From contig NZ_JAMQOJ010000006.1 in the NCBI RefSeq assembly GCF_031626495.1, forward strand, positions 62,001-126,000: a stretch of DNA of 64,000 bases. Reading direction: 5' to 3'. The DNA is from Natrinema sp031626495. Its GTDB lineage: Archaea > Halobacteriota > Halobacteria > Halobacteriales > Natrialbaceae. The position numbers and the translations under genes are program-made. Each line of letters begins with the position of its first letter. The stretch's first letter is position 1. Shown in pieces: positions 43,819 to 51,696 of this stretch. The notes beneath the pieces were generated by a model. It was not told the origin of the DNA and did no database searches. It worked only from the letters and a program-made list of their open reading frames with translations.

Positions 43819-44250
43819 ATGGAGTACAACGTCGCCGACACCGAAGACGTACCGATCACTGACCTCTCTAAGATCGACGAGATGCCGCCGGACCTCGACA
43901 TCCGCGCCGTCGACGAGGAACTCGACTGCCAGAACACCGCGGTCAAGATCTGGTACTTCGACGAGGGCGAAGAGATCGGCTACCACGCCCACGCCGAGCA
44001 GGAGGAACTGTTCTACGTCCTCGAGGGGACGTTCTCGCTGAAGTTGGGTCGCTCGGGCGAGGAGGAGTTCGTCGAGGCCGACGAGGGAACCTTCTGGGTT
44101 GCCGCACCGAAGATCGGGCGCGGCCACCGCTGTGTGAGCGAAGACGGCGGCGCTGTGCTCGCGTTCGGCGCGCCGGCGGTCGAGGACCCTGGGCTCGATC
44201 CACACTCGCTCTCCGACGAGGAAATCGACGAGGCGCTCGAGGATTCCTGA
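43819..44250 (+). CDS. Single-domain cupin protein
   Basis: 143 residues. Metal motif 1 is GYHAHAEQEELFYVLEGTF (His-x-His, Glu) and motif 2 includes GRGHRCVSEDGGAV. The fold holds a metal ion or binds a small ligand; members include sugar and sulfur isomerases, dioxygenases and sensors. Nothing beyond the fold can be assigned. It lies downstream of a ligase and is separately promoted. Start at 43819 fits MEYNVAD; a GTG 15 bases upstream is possible but less likely. Confidence 0.85.
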   Translation: MEYNVADTEDVPITDLSKIDEMPPDLDIRAVDEELDCQNTAVKIWYFDEGEEIGYHAHAEQEELFYVLEGTFSLKLGRSGEEEFVEADEGTFWVAAPKIGRGHRCVSEDGGAVLAFGAPAVEDPGLDPHSLSDEEIDEALEDS

Positions 44251-44462
44251 CTCGAGACACACCTTTGCAAAAACCGGATTGCTCGTCCAGATGCTCTCGT
44301 TGACGGGGACTTCGTATATCTCCTTACCTCGTGAGTCCCCGGTAGCGAAAGCGCCTGTCGACCGTATGCCCTCTCACGAATCATGTAAAAGCCCTGTACG
44401 TACTGCTATATCCAAAACATGTATCGTTCCGTGAGTATCGGCCTTTCTCTGATATCGATCAA

Positions 44463-44483
44463 ATAACGGGCTTAGGGTGTTAT
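44463..44483 (+). repeat. 21-base element ATAAC-N11-GTTAT, copy 3
   Basis: Identical to the reverse complement of 22986-23006 and 17/21 to 17186-17206. It lies in a long gene-free stretch about 400 bases before the enoyl-CoA hydratase start. Confidence 0.6.
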
Positions 44484-44511
44484 TAGAACCTCGCCAGAGT
44501 TGCGTTACAAA

Positions 44512-44547
44512 CGATAACAGTGCGCATTTGAGTGGCGGTCGTTATCG
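44512..44547. repeat. Seven-base inverted repeat CGATAAC / GTTATCG
   Basis: Perfect arms separated by 22 bases, sharing the core ATAAC/GTTAT with the nearby 21-base element. Could be a second site for the same binding protein. Confidence 0.35.
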
Positions 44548-44849
44548 CAAGGTAGACAGTTTCACGGTTGATGTATTCGCTCCCCTCGGCAGATGATCCG
44601 TCTCCGGTCCGTGGCTACTCGCTCACCGTACCCGTAAAATCGGTAGGCGGAGCTGGTTGACACGGATGTGGATGGCTGGGTTGACTGTGGTTTTGCTCCG
44701 CCAAGCCCTGTTATGTTATGGCATATCATAAAAGCTCGTCTGCCGACCCGCTCCGCTTGCCGTTTAATTATGGGAGCCCGTTTCGGCGGTAAACGTTGCA
44801 CCCCTTACTCAGTATGATAGACGATACGATAATTCGTCTACGAGAACAC

Positions 44850-44857
44850 CTTTATGG
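44850..44857 (+). promoter_or_regulatory. TATA-like box for the enoyl-CoA hydratase at 44879
   Basis: CTTTATGG centres 26 bases before the ATG at 44879. Confidence 0.5.
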
Positions 44858-44878
44858 TCGTCCGTTGACGGCTAGGGT

Positions 44879-45673
44879 ATGCGAGACGAACTCGACACGA
44901 CTATCGTTCAGTTCGACGAAGAGACCGGAATCGGACACCTGACGCTGAACCGCCCTGACGCACTGAACGCGCTGAGCGACCAACTCCGAAACGACATCGT
45001 TGACGGACTGCGGCGCCTCGAAGCGGAGAACGACGCAGACGACGCAGTAGTCCTGCGCGCTGTGATTATCGAGGGTGCGGACGACAACTTCTGTGCCGGT
45101 GCGGACATAACCGAGTTCAGCGGGGACGCCGCCGGCGCGAGGTCCGATCGCGAGCACTACGAGTTCATCAGGGACTTCCCCGTCCCCGTCATCGCGAAGA
45201 TCCGCGGCTACTGTCTGGGTGGCGGCTTCGAGACCGCGATGAGTTGTGACTTCCGGTTCGCTCACCATGACGCTCGGTTCGGGCTTCCGGAAGTCGACCT
45301 CGGGATCATACCTGGGGCCGGCGGCGCGCAGTTCATCAGTCGGCTGAACAATCCATCAGTCGCAATGGAGATCGCGATGACCGGCGACCATATCTCCGCG
45401 GAGCGAGCCAACGAACTCGAACTCGTTAACCGCGTCTACGGCGACGACCTCGACGACGCTACTCGAGAGTTCGCCGAAACGATCGCATCGAAGCCGCCGC
45501 TCGCGATTCAGGCGATCAAGGACTCGGCTCGCGCGGCGACGGAAGTCGGACTGGCGGAGGGCCGGAAGTACGATCGGCGTCTCGTCGAACCGTTGTTCGC
45601 CACGGAGGACTTCGAGAAGGGAGCGCGGGCGTTCGCCGAGGACGAGTACGAGCCGGAGTTCAAGGGTCGGTAA
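44879..45673 (+). CDS. Enoyl-CoA hydratase
   Basis: 264 residues with a full hydratase active site: NFCAGADITEFSG (oxyanion hole), GYCLGGGFETAMSCD, the first glutamate in GLPEVDLGIIPGAGG and the second in VAMEIAMTGD. It adds water across the 2,3 double bond of an enoyl-CoA. Of the four crotonase-fold proteins here this is the most canonical. Transcribed alone, convergent with the alcohol dehydrogenase at 45830. Confidence 0.92.
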   Translation: MRDELDTTIVQFDEETGIGHLTLNRPDALNALSDQLRNDIVDGLRRLEAENDADDAVVLRAVIIEGADDNFCAGADITEFSGDAAGARSDREHYEFIRDFPVPVIAKIRGYCLGGGFETAMSCDFRFAHHDARFGLPEVDLGIIPGAGGAQFISRLNNPSVAMEIAMTGDHISAERANELELVNRVYGDDLDDATREFAETIASKPPLAIQAIKDSARAATEVGLAEGRKYDRRLVEPLFATEDFEKGARAFAEDEYEPEFKGR

Positions 45674-45829
45674 TCAATAGCGGAACGGCGCACGTACGTC
45701 GATTCGACGATTCTCTCGGCGCGTGACACGCTGGCACTCGATCGCGTCGTTCGACCGGTTGCTTGTATTAGTCTCGTCGGATGGAGAATATCCCGAGATC
45801 GGCATCCGAACGCCGGACCTTCCGGACTT

Positions 45830-47062
45830 TCACAGGGCCTGCGCGAAGATCGCTTCGAGGTCGTCCCCGGAGACACGGCGCGGATTGCCGACCAGTAGCC
45901 GTTGAATCTCTGCCGTTTTCTCCGCGAGGCGCGGAACGTCGTCCTCTGTGACGCCGAGTTCGGCGAGCCCCGACGGGATCTCGATATCCGAACTCAGCGC
46001 CTCGACGGCAGCTGCGGCGCGGTCGCTGGCATCGCGATCGCTCATCCCCTCGACTGGTTCGCCGAGGAGTTCCGCGATCGTCCCGTAGCGATCGGCCGCC
46101 GCTGGTGCGTTATATCGCATGACCTCGGGGAGGAGAACTGCCACGGTGACGCCGTGTGGCGTGTGGTTCTCTCCGGCGACCGGATAGGCCATCGCGTGGG
46201 TCGCCCCCAGGCCGGCGTTGGTGAACGCGATCCCGGCCAGCAGGCTTCCGAGCGCCATGTCGCGCCGCGCCTCGACGTCGGAGCCGTTATTGACCGCCCG
46301 TCGTAGGCTGGTGCCGATGAGTTCGATGGCCTTCTCGGCGAACAGATCGGTCACCCGGGTCCGGCCGCCGTAGTCGGGTCGCTCGCCGGCCCGTTCGGGC
46401 GACGGCTTCGCATCGTAGCGTCGCGTGGTGTACGCTTCGATCGCGTGCGTGAGCGCGTCCATCCCGGAGGACGCGGTGACCGCCGGCGGAAGCGACACCG
46501 TGAGGAGCGGATCGACGATCGCGAGATCGGGATACAGGTGTCTACTCGAAATGCCCACTTTGAGCTCCCGATCCGGCAGGGAAACGACCGCTGCGGGCGA
46601 ACTCTCCGAACCGGTGCCGGCGGTGGTCGGAACCGCGAAGACGAACGTCTCGGAGTCCGGGACCCCAACGCCGTCGCCGATCGGCGGAGCGACGTACTCG
46701 AGCACGTCGCGGTCCGTCGGGGCGAGCGCCCCGGACACCTTCGCCACGTCGAGAGAACTCCCCCCGCCAACGCCGACGATGCCGTCGGGATCGAGCTCCG
46801 TTGCGGTCTCGATCGCCGATTCGTAAACGCCGACGTCCGGGTCCGGTTCGACTCCGTCGAACACGTCCACGTCGACGTCGTCGGGGACGGACGCTCGGAC
46901 CGTTTCGACGACGCCGGCTTCCCGTAGCTGTTCGTCGGTGACGATCAGAACGCTCGAGACGTTCCGAGTCGCGATCTCGTCACCCAGTTCTTCCGTCGCA
47001 CCGTTCCCGAACTTGACGTGATCGGCGACCGCGAACTCCCATACCGTGTCAGACTCATACAT
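45830..47062 (-). CDS. Iron-containing alcohol dehydrogenase, ADHFE1/HOT-like
   Basis: 410 residues. VGGGSSLDVAK (cofactor), VPTTAGTGSESSPAAV, SGMDALTHAIEAYTT (first metal site) and GATHAMAYPVAGENHTPHG (histidines) are complete. A segment RPDYGGRTRVTDLFAEKA between helices, followed by LRRAVNNGSDVEARRDMALGSLLAGIAFTNAG, matches the layout of hydroxyacid-oxoacid transhydrogenase (ADHFE1), which oxidises 4-hydroxybutyrate while reducing 2-oxoglutarate without free cofactor. A role with 4-hydroxyacids would suit the kinase/ACAD10-11 module, but this is inference from pattern. Promoter box at 47091-47098. Confidence 0.85.
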   Translation of the reverse strand: MYESDTVWEFAVADHVKFGNGATEELGDEIATRNVSSVLIVTDEQLREAGVVETVRASVPDDVDVDVFDGVEPDPDVGVYESAIETATELDPDGIVGVGGGSSLDVAKVSGALAPTDRDVLEYVAPPIGDGVGVPDSETFVFAVPTTAGTGSESSPAAVVSLPDRELKVGISSRHLYPDLAIVDPLLTVSLPPAVTASSGMDALTHAIEAYTTRRYDAKPSPERAGERPDYGGRTRVTDLFAEKAIELIGTSLRRAVNNGSDVEARRDMALGSLLAGIAFTNAGLGATHAMAYPVAGENHTPHGVTVAVLLPEVMRYNAPAAADRYGTIAELLGEPVEGMSDRDASDRAAAAVEALSSDIEIPSGLAELGVTEDDVPRLAEKTAEIQRLLVGNPRRVSGDDLEAIFAQAL

Positions 47063-47090
47063 ACTCTGATGTGGGATTCAAAGAGGAGGT

Positions 47091-47098
47091 ACTTAACA
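47091..47098 (-). promoter_or_regulatory. TATA-like box for the ADHFE1-like gene
   Basis: TTAAGTAC-type box on the minus strand about 32 bases before the ATG at 47062. Confidence 0.4.
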
Positions 47099-47197
47099 GT
47101 ATGCTGGGACCACCGATAGCGCGGCACCGCAAAGGGACCGGCGTCGAAGCGGGCGAGGCCGGTCCGTCTCATGGAACTGATATCCTTAGACCGAACC

Positions 47198-47218
47198 GGC
47201 CGAAATGCTCTTTCGGCC
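47198..47218. terminator. Strong hairpin after the SDR at 47280
   Basis: GGCCGAAA and TTTCGGCC form a perfect 8-pair stem with a 5-base loop. It lies about 60 bases downstream of the minus-strand SDR stop. No T-run follows on that strand, so it may be a transcript-end stabiliser rather than a classical terminator. Confidence 0.4.
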
Positions 47219-47279
47219 TCCCTCGCGGCCTCGGCTACGACGGAAACGGCTCTCTGCTGTGTGCGTCCGACGAGCGTCG

Positions 47280-48053
47280 CTAGTACCAGACCGTGCCGGC
47301 GTCGACGTTGATATCCTGTGCAGTGACGTGGCGCGCCCGCGGTCCGAGCAGGAACGACACCGTGTCCGCCACGTCCTCGGCGTCGACGAGTTCGCCGAGG
47401 GCCGCGTCGTCCGTGAACACCCTCTGCTTGGCCTCCTCGTAGGAGATACCGCGTTCCTCGGCTTGCCTAGTGATCACGTCCTCGATCCGCGGGCCCTCGG
47501 TCGCGCCGGGACAGACGGCGTTTACGGTGACGTCGTCGTCGCCCAGTTCGAACGCCAGCGTCCGCGTAAGTCCGATCACGGCCATCTTCGACGCCACGTA
47601 CGGCGTCCGTCCCTCGAGTGGGCGCTTGCCGCTGATCGAGGAGATGTTGACGATACTTCCGCGGTCGCTCTCCGCCAGAAGGGGGGCCGCGTGCTTCGAG
47701 ACGAGAAACGGTCCCCTCGCGTTGACTGCCATCGTCCGGTCCCAATCGTCGGCATCGGTGTCGGTCACCGGTGCGGTCGGCCCGGCGATTCCGGCGTTGT
47801 TCACGACGCCGTCGAGCACGCCGAACGCGTCCGCGGTTCGTTCTATCAGTTCCTCGATCGACGATTCGTCGGTCACGTCAGTTCGGACCGGGAATGCCCG
47901 GTCTCCAGCGTCGGCCGTCGCGGCGATCTCCTCGATACCGTCGCTTCGCGCCGCCAGAGCGACGTTGGCGCCTTCCTCGAGCAACTGGCGTGCGATCGTC
48001 CGACCGATTCCGCGACTCGCACCGGTGACGATGAACGTCTGTCCGTCGTGCAT
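47280..48053 (-). CDS. SDR-family oxidoreductase
   Basis: 257 residues. TGASRGIG at 10-17, an Arg in ALAARSD (NADP preference), NNAG at 85-88, Ser138/139 with Tyr152 and Lys156 (TPYVASKMA), and a PGATEGPRI loop after the active site, as in 3-ketoacyl reductase-type SDRs. Of the three SDRs in the window this is the only one with a basic residue after beta-2, so it probably works in the reducing direction. It precedes the ADHFE1-like gene on the minus strand, separated by a hairpin. Confidence 0.9.
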   Translation of the reverse strand: MHDGQTFIVTGASRGIGRTIARQLLEEGANVALAARSDGIEEIAATADAGDRAFPVRTDVTDESSIEELIERTADAFGVLDGVVNNAGIAGPTAPVTDTDADDWDRTMAVNARGPFLVSKHAAPLLAESDRGSIVNISSISGKRPLEGRTPYVASKMAVIGLTRTLAFELGDDDVTVNAVCPGATEGPRIEDVITRQAEERGISYEEAKQRVFTDDAALGELVDAEDVADTVSFLLGPRARHVTAQDINVDAGTVWY

Positions 48054-48075
48054 GACCAGTCTTTCCGGGGCCGGG

Positions 48076-48083
48076 ATAATAAC
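48076..48083 (-). promoter_or_regulatory. TATA-like box for the SDR at 47280
   Basis: TTATTATC on the minus strand centres 26-27 bases before the ATG at 48053. Confidence 0.5.
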
Positions 48084-48198
48084 CTCTCCCCGGCCGCGCC
48101 GTCAGCAATCGCTTTCGACCGCCTCATGCCTGCGACGGGATAATGAACCGGAAGCGTCAGTGAGTGCCCCGACGCCGACGCGTCGGCGATGATTGGTC

Positions 48199-48208
48199 CA
48201 TATATTTA
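48199..48208 (+). promoter_or_regulatory. TATA-like box for the HisD-like gene
   Basis: CATATATTTA lies 33-42 bases before the ATG at 48241, giving a short leader that contains the palindrome at 48221-48234. Confidence 0.55.
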
Positions 48209-48220
48209 ACTATCAGCGGT

Positions 48221-48234
48221 GCAGTTGTAACTGC
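48221..48234. promoter_or_regulatory. 14-base palindrome between TATA box and start codon
   Basis: GCAGTT-GT-AACTGC, perfect arms. It lies at the expected transcript start, between the TATA-like box (48199-48208) and the ATG (48241), the classical place for a repressor to block transcription. Confidence 0.55.
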
Positions 48235-48240
48235 GTGACT

Positions 48241-49542
48241 ATGTCTACCACAGTCGAGTATCTCAAACAGGCCGACGACGCGTCGATCGAGATCGATCGG
48301 GACGTAACGGACGCGGTGCGCGATATCCTCTCCGGAGTGAGAGACCGAGGCGACGACGCGCTCTTCGAGTTCACGGAGCGGTTCGACGGCGTCGAGGTCG
48401 ACGATTTCCGCGTTAGCGACGACGAGATCGAGGCCGCCGCCGCGGAACTGACCGCCGCCGAGACGGAGGCGATCGAGAACACGATCGAGAACGTCCGCGC
48501 GTTTCACGAGGAACAGCGCGAACACATCGAGGGGTTCGAGAAGGAGTTCGAGGAAGGCGTTCGTCTCGGTCAGCGCATCGTCCCCGTCGAATCCGCGGGG
48601 ACGTACGTTCCCGGGGGCCGCCACCCGCTCGTCGCCGCGCCCGCGATGTCGATCGTCCCGGCCGAAGTCGCCGGCGTCGATCGGATCGTCACGTGTGCAC
48701 CGCCACAGGACGACGGGGGTATCCAGCCGGCGCAACTGTACGCGATGGATCGGGCCGGTGCCGACGAGATCTACCGAATCGGCGGCGCACAGGCCATCGG
48801 TGCCATGGCCTACGGGACGGAGACGGTCCCGGAAGTCGCGAAGATCACGGGGCCCGGAAACGTCTTCACCACCGAAGCGAAGCGTCAGGTCTTCGGTCAC
48901 GTCGGTATCGATTTTCTCGCCGGCCCGACGGAGGTGCTCATCCTCACGGATGAGACCGCCGATCCCGAACTGGTCGCGACGGACCTGCTCGCACAGGCTG
49001 AACACGACCCGAACTCCCGTCCGATCCTCGTCTCGACCGATCAGCGGATCGCCGAGGAGGCCGTCGACGATCTGTACGAGCAGTTGCCCGACCTCCGCAC
49101 GGAGGACGTCGCACGGGAGTGCTGGGAGGAGAACGGCGAGGTGATCGTCGCCGAGACGTTGGACGACGCGGTCGCCGTCGCCAACGACTACGCGATCGAA
49201 CACCTGCAGGTGATGATCGATGAGCCGCGGTCGATCGTCGACGACCTCACCAACTACGGCTCGCTGTTCCTCGGCGACCACTCGCCAGTCGTCTTCGGTG
49301 ACAAAGCCGTCGGGACGAACCACAGCCTCCCGACCCTCGAGGTCGCCCGCTACAGCGGCGGGATCTGGGTCGGTACCTACCTGAAGACGCTGACCCATCA
49401 GGAGGCGACCGAGGAGGGCGCGGCACGCGTCGCTCCGCTGGCGGCCAAAATCTGCGAACTCGAGGGAACGCACGCCCACCAGCTCTCGGCGGAGGCGCGC
49501 CTTCGACCGGACGTCGGTCCCGATTACGGGCAGCGGGAGTGA
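48241..49542 (+). CDS. hisD: Histidinol-dehydrogenase-family enzyme, possibly HpsN-like
   Basis: 433 residues, full length. GTYVPGGRHPLVAAPAM, GGAQAIGAMAYGTETVP, KITGPGN and DFLAGPTEVLI are hallmark HisD motifs, and AEHDPNS with the late His residues forms the zinc/base site. It has YSGGIWVGTYLKTLTHQE where biosynthetic HisD has a YSGLSVxxF-type stretch; a GG(I/L)WVGK-like turn is what I recall from sulfopropanediol 3-dehydrogenase (HpsN) and other catabolic HisD relatives. No other his gene is near. So oxidation of a catabolic diol or alcohol is more likely than histidine synthesis. The strong palindrome before the start implies substrate-controlled expression. Convergent with the amidohydrolase at 49713. 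Confidence 0.85.
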   Translation: MSTTVEYLKQADDASIEIDRDVTDAVRDILSGVRDRGDDALFEFTERFDGVEVDDFRVSDDEIEAAAAELTAAETEAIENTIENVRAFHEEQREHIEGFEKEFEEGVRLGQRIVPVESAGTYVPGGRHPLVAAPAMSIVPAEVAGVDRIVTCAPPQDDGGIQPAQLYAMDRAGADEIYRIGGAQAIGAMAYGTETVPEVAKITGPGNVFTTEAKRQVFGHVGIDFLAGPTEVLILTDETADPELVATDLLAQAEHDPNSRPILVSTDQRIAEEAVDDLYEQLPDLRTEDVARECWEENGEVIVAETLDDAVAVANDYAIEHLQVMIDEPRSIVDDLTNYGSLFLGDHSPVVFGDKAVGTNHSLPTLEVARYSGGIWVGTYLKTLTHQEATEEGAARVAPLAAKICELEGTHAHQLSAEARLRPDVGPDYGQRE

Positions 49543-49712
49543 CCGGTGATCGCGCTCCGATAAGCGAACCGGAGGGTGTGCGAAGACGACTCTCGTGCGA
49601 CAGTGTACCGTTTCGCTCTCCAGTATCCGATGACGGGACTACCGCCGCCGCTTCCGACCGACCGATGCAAATACAGCCTCGAGAGGGCGAGCGGTCGAGG
49701 GTCCACCGGCGA

Positions 49713-51464
49713 TCACGTCGCCGGATCGAGGCCGACCGTTTTCCGTTCGAACACGTCCTCGTAGCCGGAAAACGACATCCTGAGCGACGGCACACCGGTG
49801 AAAGGCAGGGCTTGCAGGATGAGTGCAGGCTCGTCGAGACGCGCCCCTAACTCGCGGAGCGTCTCAGTCACGGCAGCGACCCGTTCGGCGCTCTCGGCGA
49901 TATCGCAGTCCGCACAGCGGGCTCCGATCGGGGTCGGGAAGGTGACTCGGGAGGTCTCTGCGTCTCGGACGACCCATCCGCCGCCTACTTCGACCACGTC
50001 CGCGATCGCGCGTCGCATCGCGTCTTCGTCGGCACCGACGGCGAGCACGCCGGGGGTCTGCCACGTGTGGGACGTCGCGACCGCCCCCGCCTCGAGACCG
50101 AAACCGGAGAGGAACCCCGTAAAGCCGGCGCCGGTTCCGTCCGGCGTCCGGTCGAAGAGGGCGACCTTGAGCGCGTCGCGATCGGGCGTCGCGATGAACT
50201 GACCGTCCGAGGTCGCCGGCTCGACGGTCGTTTCGCTGGTCACCGTCCCGCCCTCGCACTGGATCGCTCTCACTTCACCGTCCGAACCGGCCGTGGTCGG
50301 GACGCGCAGCGCCGATTCGTCCACCGTCAGCGATATCGAATCGCGGAACCAGTCGGGATACGTTCGCGGACGGGGTTCGACGACCGCCGTTCCGCCGTCG
50401 ACGACGATTTCGCCGCCGCTGATGACCGTCTCGACGGCGACCGTCTCGAGATCGTCGAGGACGACGATATCGGCTCGCGAACCGGGAGACAACGACCCTA
50501 CCTCGGGAAGGCCGAAGTGGCGAGCCGGGTTGAGCGTCGCCATTCGGACCGCGTCGACCGGCGCTATCCCCGCTTCGATGGCCCGTCGAACGACCGCGTC
50601 CATGTATCCCTCGGCGACGATATCGGTCGGCCATATCCAGTCCGTCGAGAGCGAGAGCTCGGCCGGCCCGAACTGCTCGTAGGCGTCGGCGAGCGCGTCG
50701 ATGTCGTCCCGAAATGTGCCGTAGCGACCGACCGCGTGGATCCCGTTTTCGAGGCGCTCGGCGACGCCCTCGCTCGAGACCATCTCGTGATCGTCGGTGA
50801 TCGCCGTAGCGAAAGCGGTCAGCCGGCGACCGGCACAGCCGGCGCCGTGACCGCTCACCGTTTTGCCTAGCGTCCGGGCTCGCGCGGCGAGTTGCTCGAC
50901 CGGCGATGAGCGCCCGACGATCTGTACCCAGGGAATCTCGCCGATACCGACGATTCGATCCTCCGAGAGCAGGGCGGACAACTCCTCGCGGTCCGCGTCG
51001 TCGAACTGTTCGTATCCGACGCTGAACGCGTCGAGGAACGCCTGCGGCGGCACGGTCGCGAAGACCTGAACCGGAAGCTCGTCCGTCGCCTCGAGGAGCT
51101 GTCGGACGCCGGATTCGCCGAAGCAACTCCCGAACTCGCAGGTCTCGGTTACGACGCTCGTGGTTCCGGTCTCGAGCACACGGTGGTAGGCCCGCTCGAA
51201 CGGCTGGAACGAGTCGATATGCACGTGCGCGTTGACGAAGCCGGGAGTGATTATCTGCCCTTCGGCGTCGACGATCGTCGTTTCCGGCCCCGTGACGTCG
51301 CCGGCGTCGTCCGTGACTGCCGCGACCAGACCGCCTCGGACGGCGATATCACGATCTACGATCGTCCGCGGCTCGGGCAGCACCACTCGTCCGTTCGCGA
51401 CGACGAGGTCAGCGTGGGCGGTTCCGAGCGCGACGCTCTGGGGCCCGTCGGCGTCGTTCGTCAT
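49713..51464 (-). CDS. Adenine-deaminase-like amidohydrolase
   Basis: 583 residues with the layout of adenine deaminase (Ade): N-terminal cap, metal site GFVNAHVHIDSF (His-x-His), GHGAGCAGRRLTAF, AITDDHEMVSSEGVAERLENGIHAV, then STDWIWPTDIVAEGYMD and MATLNPARHFGL, and a C-terminal domain. Compared with the usual form, the first motif reads NAHVHID rather than DAHVHIE, and the C-terminal AHDSHN-type metal motif reads ATSHTWQTPG, missing residues that would bind metal. The substrate may therefore not be adenine. Convergent with the HisD-like gene. A minus-strand TATATAAA-like box around 51577-51584 would give a leader of about 85 bases. Confidence 0.8.
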   Translation of the reverse strand: MTNDADGPQSVALGTAHADLVVANGRVVLPEPRTIVDRDIAVRGGLVAAVTDDAGDVTGPETTIVDAEGQIITPGFVNAHVHIDSFQPFERAYHRVLETGTTSVVTETCEFGSCFGESGVRQLLEATDELPVQVFATVPPQAFLDAFSVGYEQFDDADREELSALLSEDRIVGIGEIPWVQIVGRSSPVEQLAARARTLGKTVSGHGAGCAGRRLTAFATAITDDHEMVSSEGVAERLENGIHAVGRYGTFRDDIDALADAYEQFGPAELSLSTDWIWPTDIVAEGYMDAVVRRAIEAGIAPVDAVRMATLNPARHFGLPEVGSLSPGSRADIVVLDDLETVAVETVISGGEIVVDGGTAVVEPRPRTYPDWFRDSISLTVDESALRVPTTAGSDGEVRAIQCEGGTVTSETTVEPATSDGQFIATPDRDALKVALFDRTPDGTGAGFTGFLSGFGLEAGAVATSHTWQTPGVLAVGADEDAMRRAIADVVEVGGGWVVRDAETSRVTFPTPIGARCADCDIAESAERVAAVTETLRELGARLDEPALILQALPFTGVPSLRMSFSGYEDVFERKTVGLDPAT

Positions 51465-51696
51465 GTGTTGCCCCTCGTTTCTCGCGAGAGTTCGTCCGGA
51501 GAGCGAGCAGGGCTTCTATCGGTACGGCGCGACGGTGTGAGAAGTGAGGGCATACAGTGCAGTGGGAACACCACCCATATAAAACCGTACTCCGACGGAA
51601 CCCGTCTTCCGATCGCTGCGTCGATAGACGCTCGGTCTGAGCTACGAAACCCATTCGATAACAACACCTAACTTTCCGGCCGAGAATATCATTGGT

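Larger units (their letters stand above)
44251..44878. other. 628-base gap with repeats and no assured gene
   Basis: The largest gene-free stretch in the window. It holds the 21-base element at 44463-44483 and, 28 bases later, CGATAAC (44512-44518) with GTTATCG (44541-44547). A 79-residue minus-strand open frame (44562-44801) has no recognisable features. The region is more AT-rich than the average and may be a regulatory or decayed mobile region. Confidence 0.5.

Noticed and set aside
44562..44801. 79-residue minus-strand open frame
   Set aside because: I tried to read it, and the opposite strand, as part of a transposase but found no motif or terminal repeats.
47198..47218. Classical intrinsic terminator
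   Set aside because: The stem is excellent, but no T-run follows on either strand, so I list it only as a candidate.
48241..49542. Part of a histidine biosynthesis operon
   Set aside because: No other his gene is present, and the late GGIWVG segment differs from the biosynthetic form.
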